From Microcaldota archaeon (GTDB lineage: Archaea > Micrarchaeota > Micrarchaeia > Anstonellales > Bilamarchaeaceae): a stretch of 15,904 nt of DNA. The position numbers and the translations under genes were made by a program. Location of the stretch: the NCBI GenBank assembly GCA_013331535.1, contig DUGF01000101.1, positions 1-15,904 of the forward strand, written 5' to 3'. Of the stretch, positions 11,199 through 15,904 are shown piece by piece. Every line of letters starts with the position of its first letter. The first letter of the stretch is position 1. A model generated the notes under the pieces. The model had not been told where the DNA came from. It did no database searches and saw only the letters and a program-made list of their open reading frames with translations.

Positions 11199-11621
11199 TC
11201 AACGCATCAAAATCTTCCTTGGAACCGGCAAAAGTTTCTCCTCTCTTTTTCCAATTGCAAGCTCAGCAACTTCTGAATTCAAAAATTCATCGCGCTGAAG
11301 CGTCAGCCATCTGGCAACCTTGAACGGAACTCCTGCTCTTTTGAACATATCCCTTAATTCATTTTGTTCTGACTGGGAAAAGGGCTCCCTGCCAGATGAA
11401 ATCCGATCGTTTGCGGTATTAAGAAGCAGTGAAAATCGTTTGATATCTGATTCTGGAGATTTCCCGGTGCCGAGCGCTGTAAGAAGCCCGCGTGCGAGAA
11501 TCACGTTTCGCTTCTTTGTTTTGTCAAGAAGTCTTTTCAGACTAGAAGCATCCCGCTCTCCAAGCTTTCCGAATCGTGCTGAATCAAGCACCCTTTTCGC
11601 GAAATCTTCAAAGAACCCCAT
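11199..11621 (-). CDS. Hypothetical basic helical protein (140 aa)
   Basis: Not recognised. It opens with GFFEDFAKRVLDSARFGKL, an amphipathic helix, and continues as a mainly helical, Lys/Arg- and Leu-rich soluble protein without Cys or membrane segments. I chose ATG 11621; an in-frame TTG at 11639 would add six residues (reading as MWWRFT). GGTGG lies about 9 nt before this ATG. The gene follows the 756-aa membrane-protein gene by 28 bp on the same strand, so they probably form an operon. A partner role for the membrane protein's cytoplasmic part is possible but unproven. Confidence 0.7.
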   Translation of the reverse strand: MGFFEDFAKRVLDSARFGKLGERDASSLKRLLDKTKKRNVILARGLLTALGTGKSPESDIKRFSLLLNTANDRISSGREPFSQSEQNELRDMFKRAGVPFKVARWLTLQRDEFLNSEVAELAIGKREEKLLPVPRKILMR

Positions 11622-11649
11622 AGTAAAACGCCACCACAATAAAAACTAC

Positions 11650-13920
11650 TCATAAGTTCTTAATCTTGTTCTTCCAGTCGTCAACCGCTTCCTTGAACTT
11701 CGCCCTTTCCACAACCACCACGCTCTCAACATCCCGATATTTTATCAGCGCAAGGACGACTTTGCCACCGACAACTGCAACGCTTCCATATTCGTGCATG
11801 TGCATCTTCTGTGAAAGAGTCCTTAAATAGGAAAGAAGTTTTACTGCTAGAACGCCAAACACAGTCCCGCTTCCACCATCGGCTACCTGAACCGCAGTAA
11901 GTTTTCCGCTTTTCACGACTGCAACGCCACGCATCAGATTCTTATCAAGAAGAAGTTTTGTCGCGGCCTCTGCACTCATCACTTTTTTCTTTATAACATT
12001 TCCTTCAAATGAAAAACCGAGATCTTCGTGCTCTTTCGCATATCTTGAAAGAGCCCACAACCTAAGTGAGGATGGAATCGTAAGAAGATTCGAAGCATAT
12101 GCCTCATTCTTATCGCGCAATAGCGCGGTGATGTTGTCGCTCCATTTCGGCCAGCTCTCTTCTGAAACGCGCTTTTTCTCGTGCAGGCTCTCTATCGCGC
12201 TTTCTACTTTTTCAAGCATTTCCGCAATCGTTTTCTTTGCATAGTTGTCTGCCTTTGATAAAAGGGTATCTATATGCTGAAGGGAGATTGTACTTAAAAG
12301 ATCGTACTCTTCGCCTACTTCAAAGCCATCTTTTCCAAGCTGGTCTACAAGGGCCTTAAGCTCCCCGATTTTTGACTTAAGCTGAGTCACGTTTGCAGCA
12401 AAAATATCCTTTTCTTCTTTTATTGCTTGCCCGTAAATGCGTTCAAGCGCATATATTCGCACAAAATTATCCGCACTGCTGTATAGAAGAAGCAAACCTG
12501 CAGCAATTCCAAACCATGCACCGAACCCATAATAATCTTCGAAAACCAATGGGATAAAACGAAGAATATCGAATTCGCTGTCACCGGTTTTGGCAAGAAA
12601 TAGTGCTATCCCAATGCCAACCACAAACAAAAGAACTCCAAGTCCTGCATCTGTCTTCCAGCGCATCTCTGTTTTTCCAATAACCCGTTTGAACGCAGCA
12701 GTATTGTTTTCATGCTGTGACCGCGCTTTCATTAAATTAAATGCAACCAGCGCCATGGAATAAAGAAAGAGGATTATAATTATGGTAAGTGCAGTTGCCG
12801 CACCCATAGAAATAAAGTAATTTTTTGTGAATGAATGGAACAAGTCAAAAATAACAATGGTTGGTTTGAGGGCGTCCGTACTTATGCTTTTGATTACTAC
12901 AACCGGCCGGTCCCAGCGTTCAACAACGTCAGAAGGCGCCATTGAGGAGGTAAACTCGTAGAAAAGAATTGATTTCTTATTTACATATGGTTTTATTGTA
13001 GGCCAGCTGATTTCTCCCTTTTCGCTTTTTATCTGTTGAGGGGAAACGAATTCCGAAGAAAGTGCTGCAAGCGATGGTGTAACAACATCTTTTACAATGA
13101 GATCACTATAGACTCCGTTTTTTACGTCCCCGGCGCGTGATAGTTCTATGAAGACAAAATAGTGATATGATACTGGTTTCGTACTATACGCAACCATTTT
13201 GTCAAGAATTTCGCGGAGATTATCCGTGCCGTATGTTCCCATGTCGCAAAGACCAAACATATCTGACTGGGAAAGTGGATTTGCGTTAAGGGCGGCTACA
13301 AAAGATTCTATTTCAAGTACTCTGCTAACTATGTCTGATTTCTTGGAGTCTGCAGTATCCGCATCTTTAAGCGACGAAATTTTGTTTTGAATAGAAACAG
13401 TTGCATCATAAATTCCGTTGTTTGCCTTGACATACGAAAGAATGAAATGCCCAAGAAGATCTGGATAATCTTCTGTGAGTTTTTTGCATTTTTGGGAGCT
13501 GGAAGAACAAAGTTTTGAACAGGTCGTCTCGTCAAGGCATCTCACCCCACTAAGGCCGATTGCCCCGCCACATTCCTTGTCCGCATCCGCTTTTTCTTTT
13601 ATGAAATTCTCAAAAAGGGAATCAATCTTGTCCGCATCCCCACTTGTGAGTTCTTTTAACTGACTGGTATCAAGCTTGTAAACAGGAACGGCAACAATAC
13701 TTCTCTTAACAGTTATGTCCGTATCCTTAAGCCTGTATGCAGTAAACGAATAGGTTAGAACGTCCTGATAAAAATCGCCTTCTATGTCATAGGAATTCGA
13801 AGATAGCAATATTTCTTTTTTACTTTCGGATGCAGTTTTTTCACTTATGCAACCGAAAATCAACAGCACGGCAACAATGCTGAACAACAGCATTACGCGC
13901 GTGATGCGCGGGTATTCCAT
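11650..13920 (-). CDS. Lipobox membrane protein with cytoplasmic C-terminal domain (756 aa)
   Basis: The N-terminal hydrophobic segment (about 8-23) ends in LIFGC (Cys24), a lipobox, suggesting a lipid-anchored or membrane-tethered N-terminus. Residues about 25-365 should lie outside the cell and include a Cys cluster (117, 128, 134, 138, 145, plus 225) that may form disulphides. Three more membrane segments follow, at about 368-395, 424-443 and 464-482. The cytoplasmic part begins with a coiled-coil-like region (about 495-580) and ends in an alpha/beta domain (about 647-742, from AATKLLLDKNLMRGVAVV to VESVVVVE). Its strand-strand-helix-strand-strand pattern resembles roadblock/LC7 domains of archaeal small-GTPase systems; this is a fold-level guess. 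I do not know the family. The TATA-like box at 13941-13951 is centred 26 nt before the ATG. The gene is divergent from cca and leads into the 140-aa gene. Confidence 0.78.
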   Translation of the reverse strand: MEYPRITRVMLLFSIVAVLLIFGCISEKTASESKKEILLSSNSYDIEGDFYQDVLTYSFTAYRLKDTDITVKRSIVAVPVYKLDTSQLKELTSGDADKIDSLFENFIKEKADADKECGGAIGLSGVRCLDETTCSKLCSSSSQKCKKLTEDYPDLLGHFILSYVKANNGIYDATVSIQNKISSLKDADTADSKKSDIVSRVLEIESFVAALNANPLSQSDMFGLCDMGTYGTDNLREILDKMVAYSTKPVSYHYFVFIELSRAGDVKNGVYSDLIVKDVVTPSLAALSSEFVSPQQIKSEKGEISWPTIKPYVNKKSILFYEFTSSMAPSDVVERWDRPVVVIKSISTDALKPTIVIFDLFHSFTKNYFISMGAATALTIIIILFLYSMALVAFNLMKARSQHENNTAAFKRVIGKTEMRWKTDAGLGVLLFVVGIGIALFLAKTGDSEFDILRFIPLVFEDYYGFGAWFGIAAGLLLLYSSADNFVRIYALERIYGQAIKEEKDIFAANVTQLKSKIGELKALVDQLGKDGFEVGEEYDLLSTISLQHIDTLLSKADNYAKKTIAEMLEKVESAIESLHEKKRVSEESWPKWSDNITALLRDKNEAYASNLLTIPSSLRLWALSRYAKEHEDLGFSFEGNVIKKKVMSAEAATKLLLDKNLMRGVAVVKSGKLTAVQVADGGSGTVFGVLAVKLLSYLRTLSQKMHMHEYGSVAVVGGKVVLALIKYRDVESVVVVERAKFKEAVDDWKNKIKNL

Positions 13921-13928
13921 GAACAGGG

Positions 13929-13935
13929 TTTAAAT
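13929..13935 (+). promoter_or_regulatory. TATA box for cca
   Basis: TTTAAAT is centred 26 nt before ATG 13958, predicting a leaderless cca mRNA. It lies in the 37-bp divergent spacer, closer to the opposite gene's start. Confidence 0.6.
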
Positions 13936-13940
13936 CTTTA

Positions 13941-13951
13941 CCTTTTAAACC
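13941..13951 (-). promoter_or_regulatory. TATA box for the 756-aa membrane protein gene
   Basis: Minus strand GGTTTAAAAGG is centred 26 nt before ATG 13920, predicting a leaderless mRNA. It lies beyond the cca box, so the two promoters interlock. Confidence 0.6.
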
Positions 13952-13957
13952 TTTTTT

Positions 13958-15304
13958 ATGCAGGTTTCACGGATTTTAAAGAACGTACTTGAACGGATTT
14001 CGCCAACAAAAGCAGAAATTGATGCTGAAAAAAGGTTCGCAGAGGAAAGTATGAACAAACTCGGGAACCATGTTCCAGACGGAGCGCACGTAATGTTAAT
14101 GGGATCTGTTGCAAAGGGAACATTCCTGCGCGGCAATATGGATGTGGATATATTTATTCTGCTTCCAAAAACTGTCCGGCAGGATGAATTTGAGGGAATT
14201 GCAAAAAGAGCAGCTGTTGGTGCGTTCCCTGATGCAAGACTTGTTATAAGGTACTCACAGCATCCATACGTAAGTATTTATGCAAAATTCGAAGAGGAAG
14301 AAAGAAAACTAGACATCGTTCCGGCTTATGAAATAAAAACCGCAAGTGAACGAGTGACTGCGGTTGACCGAACCACATTACATGTAAAATACATTTACAA
14401 AAATCTAAAACGCAGCGCAATTCCAGACGTGCGGCTTCTTAAAAAATTTCTTAGGGCCGCAGGAGCATATGGGGCAGAGATAAGGGTTGAGGGTTTTTCC
14501 GGGTATCTTTGTGAACTTTTGATAATAAAGTACGGAAACTTTATGCGTTTCCTGCGTGAGGCGGCAAAATGGAAAACACCAGCACATGGAGGGAGCGGGA
14601 AGAGTATCTTGATAATTGATCTTGCAAAGCATTATCCTCTGGAACTTTACCCTAGACTAATTGAAAAATTCAAGGACTCGCGAATGATTGTTATAGACCC
14701 GACTGACAAAAACCGCAATGTTGCTGCTATTGTTTCCAGGGAAAGCATACGAAGAATATCATTGGCTGCACGTGCTTTCATAAAGGCACCAACTGAAAAA
14801 TCTTTTTTCAGAACCGAAGATGAGATAATAACGGAAAAAATGAATTCTCTGAACAAGAGAAGTGGAAAAACTTATGCGATAGTATTTCCTGCGCCGCGCG
14901 TTCCCGAGGATGTATTATGGGGGCAGCTGAAAAGAATGGCAAAGGACTTAGTAAATTATCTGGAAAAAAATGACTTTGAAGCAAGTGGAATTATTGCAGA
15001 TGCAGATGAGAAAGAAGCAAAAATTTACATTGGAGTGAAAACAGAAACACTCGACAAAATACGGCTGATGCCCGGACCTCCTGTAAAAAAGGAATTTGCA
15101 AAGAACCTTGATGAGTTCAAAAAGGCGCACCCAAAAGCAAGAATCGTAATAAAAAAGAGGAAGGCATTTGCAGAAGTCAAAAGAAGCCTGAGAAATGCGA
15201 ATGACGCAATTTTAATGTTCTTCAAAACCAGGGTTTTACCATCTCATTTTATAGAGAAAAGAGGGATGATAAAAATAAAAAACGGGAATATGGGAAAAAA
15301 ATGA
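13958..15304 (+). CDS. cca: CCA-adding enzyme, archaeal class I
   Basis: Adds or repairs the 3' CCA of tRNAs without a nucleic-acid template. Both tRNA genes here lack an encoded CCA and need it. At 448 aa it has the usual archaeal length. The nucleotidyltransferase motif is clear: Gly49-Ser50 in MLMGSVAKGTFLRG, then Asp62 and Asp64 (MDVDIFI), with the third carboxylate at Asp119 (KLDIVPAY). The central part (about 155-190) contains the class I signature VRLLKKFLRAAGAYGAE followed by GFSGYLCELLIIKYG. C-terminal body and tail domains follow. The ATG is supported by the TATA-like box 26 nt upstream. The gene's TGA overlaps the ATG of the following lipoprotein gene (ATGA), so the two are likely translationally coupled. 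Confidence 0.97.
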   Translation: MQVSRILKNVLERISPTKAEIDAEKRFAEESMNKLGNHVPDGAHVMLMGSVAKGTFLRGNMDVDIFILLPKTVRQDEFEGIAKRAAVGAFPDARLVIRYSQHPYVSIYAKFEEEERKLDIVPAYEIKTASERVTAVDRTTLHVKYIYKNLKRSAIPDVRLLKKFLRAAGAYGAEIRVEGFSGYLCELLIIKYGNFMRFLREAAKWKTPAHGGSGKSILIIDLAKHYPLELYPRLIEKFKDSRMIVIDPTDKNRNVAAIVSRESIRRISLAARAFIKAPTEKSFFRTEDEIITEKMNSLNKRSGKTYAIVFPAPRVPEDVLWGQLKRMAKDLVNYLEKNDFEASGIIADADEKEAKIYIGVKTETLDKIRLMPGPPVKKEFAKNLDEFKKAHPKARIVIKKRKAFAEVKRSLRNANDAILMFFKTRVLPSHFIEKRGMIKIKNGNMGKK

Positions 15305-15904
15305 CAAACCAAAAACCCCGACCAGTAAATATTGCGTTGAGTATTACAGCTATTATAGCCGTGATGTTACTTTTTGGATGCGTGCAACGGCCAGAAAATG
15401 ATTTGGCACAGGAAAACAGCGAACTTGAAATGAAGAAAATAATAGAAGAAACAACTGAGAAAACAAACGAAAAAAGTTCGGAAATTGAAAAAAATGAAAA
15501 TATTAATTCGTTTGGAGCAAAACCGCAAACAAAGACCGAAACAGAACAGCTATCTCAATTTGACCCGAAATCTTTCGGCAATCCAAATCCACGAAGCGTT
15601 CAGTCTCATCCCGAAGAATGCTGCAATCATCCATATTATCACTATATTGTGAGCGCCAGTTCCAGCGATGGATTAAGTTGGCAGGAAGACGATATATTAA
15701 TCCGGGACCATTCAAGCGTTCCTGATTATGCAATTCTTGATGATGGAACACAAATGATTTATTTCGTTGATGGTGTCTATGATACGCTTGGATGCATTGA
15801 ATCAAAAGATGGCAAAACATTCGCGGAAAGCGAGTGCAGAATTTACAATTTTACAAAAGAAAAAGTTTGGGACCCGAACGTGGTAAGCATCGGAAATGGT
15901 ACAT
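15301..15904 (+). CDS. Surface lipoprotein with beta-propeller-like domain (partial)
   Basis: The first 201 residues are visible; the gene runs off the window. A short N-terminus and a hydrophobic segment (about 9-26) end in LLFGC (Cys27), a lipobox. A Glu/Lys/Thr-rich linker (about 30-90) probably spaces the domain from the membrane. From about 110 the sequence looks like a sialidase/glycosidase-type beta-propeller: SSDGLSW (121-127) and SKDGKTF (168-174) resemble Asp-box turns. SVPDYAILDDGTQMIYFVDG (139-158) and WDPNVVSIGNG (190-200) match blade repeats of GH32/43-like proteins. Whether it is a glycosidase or only binds glycans cannot be told. CC at 107-108 and further Cys at 165 and 179 fit an extracellular protein. 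The ATG overlaps the cca stop (ATGA). Confidence 0.75.
   Translation, partial: MTNQKPRPVNIALSITAIIAVMLLFGCVQRPENDLAQENSELEMKKIIEETTEKTNEKSSEIEKNENINSFGAKPQTKTETEQLSQFDPKSFGNPNPRSVQSHPEECCNHPYYHYIVSASSSDGLSWQEDDILIRDHSSVPDYAILDDGTQMIYFVDGVYDTLGCIESKDGKTFAESECRIYNFTKEKVWDPNVVSIGNGT

Noticed and set aside
15503-15820. Minus-strand 105-aa ORF at the right end
   Set aside because: The opposite plus frame has a lipobox, propeller-like motifs and an ATGA link to cca, so this is its shadow.

Overview
The window is archaeal chromosome. It carries an archaeal-type alanyl-tRNA synthetase with an N-terminal zinc ribbon, a threonyl-tRNA synthetase with the archaeal D-aminoacyl-tRNA-deacylase-like editing domain, a class I (archaeal) CCA-adding enzyme and the cupin-type phosphoglucose isomerase. 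Its two tRNA genes are interrupted by several bulge-helix-bulge (BHB) introns. Many start codons lie about 26 nt from a TATA-like box, as expected for leaderless archaeal mRNAs. Several non-canonical introns per tRNA are known from Thermoproteales and from ARMAN-type ultrasmall archaea. The gene set (cupin PGI, lipobox surface proteins) makes a DPANN/Micrarchaeota-like genome my best guess, but this is inference.

Layout. 1-1406 (+): tRNA-Gln(CTG) with two introns, a small helical protein of unknown function, and pgi. 1374-4136 (-): alaS, convergent with pgi and overlapping it by 33 bp. 4282-4557 (+): tRNA-Lys(CTT), read here as split by three introns in the D-, anticodon and T-loops. Its last exon lies antisense to the 3' end of the next gene. 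4498-7326 (-): a 942-aa protein with a short folded N-terminus, an S/T/Q/P-rich middle and a very basic tail. 7421-9340 (-): thrS. 9458-10312 (-): a compact three-ORF module (a short ORF without ATG, an interrupted Hin-like HTH gene, a 165-aa unknown). 10313-10626: no convincing protein gene, but a TATA-like box usable on both strands and a GC-rich hairpin that may belong to a small RNA. 10627-11130 (-): a degenerate LAGLIDADG protein. 11199-13920 (-): a small unknown protein downstream of a large lipobox membrane protein. 13958-15904 (+): cca, coupled by an ATGA overlap to a surface lipoprotein with a beta-propeller-like domain that runs off the window.

How the genes fit together. Much of the window serves tRNA maturation and charging: two tRNA genes, two synthetases and the enzyme that builds the CCA end. 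The strongest unusual signal is the intron load of the two tRNAs: five introns in two genes, three at non-canonical sites. One T-loop intron contains a 9-bp copy of the exon that follows it. No splicing endonuclease lies in the window, but a broad-specificity enzyme would be needed elsewhere in the genome.
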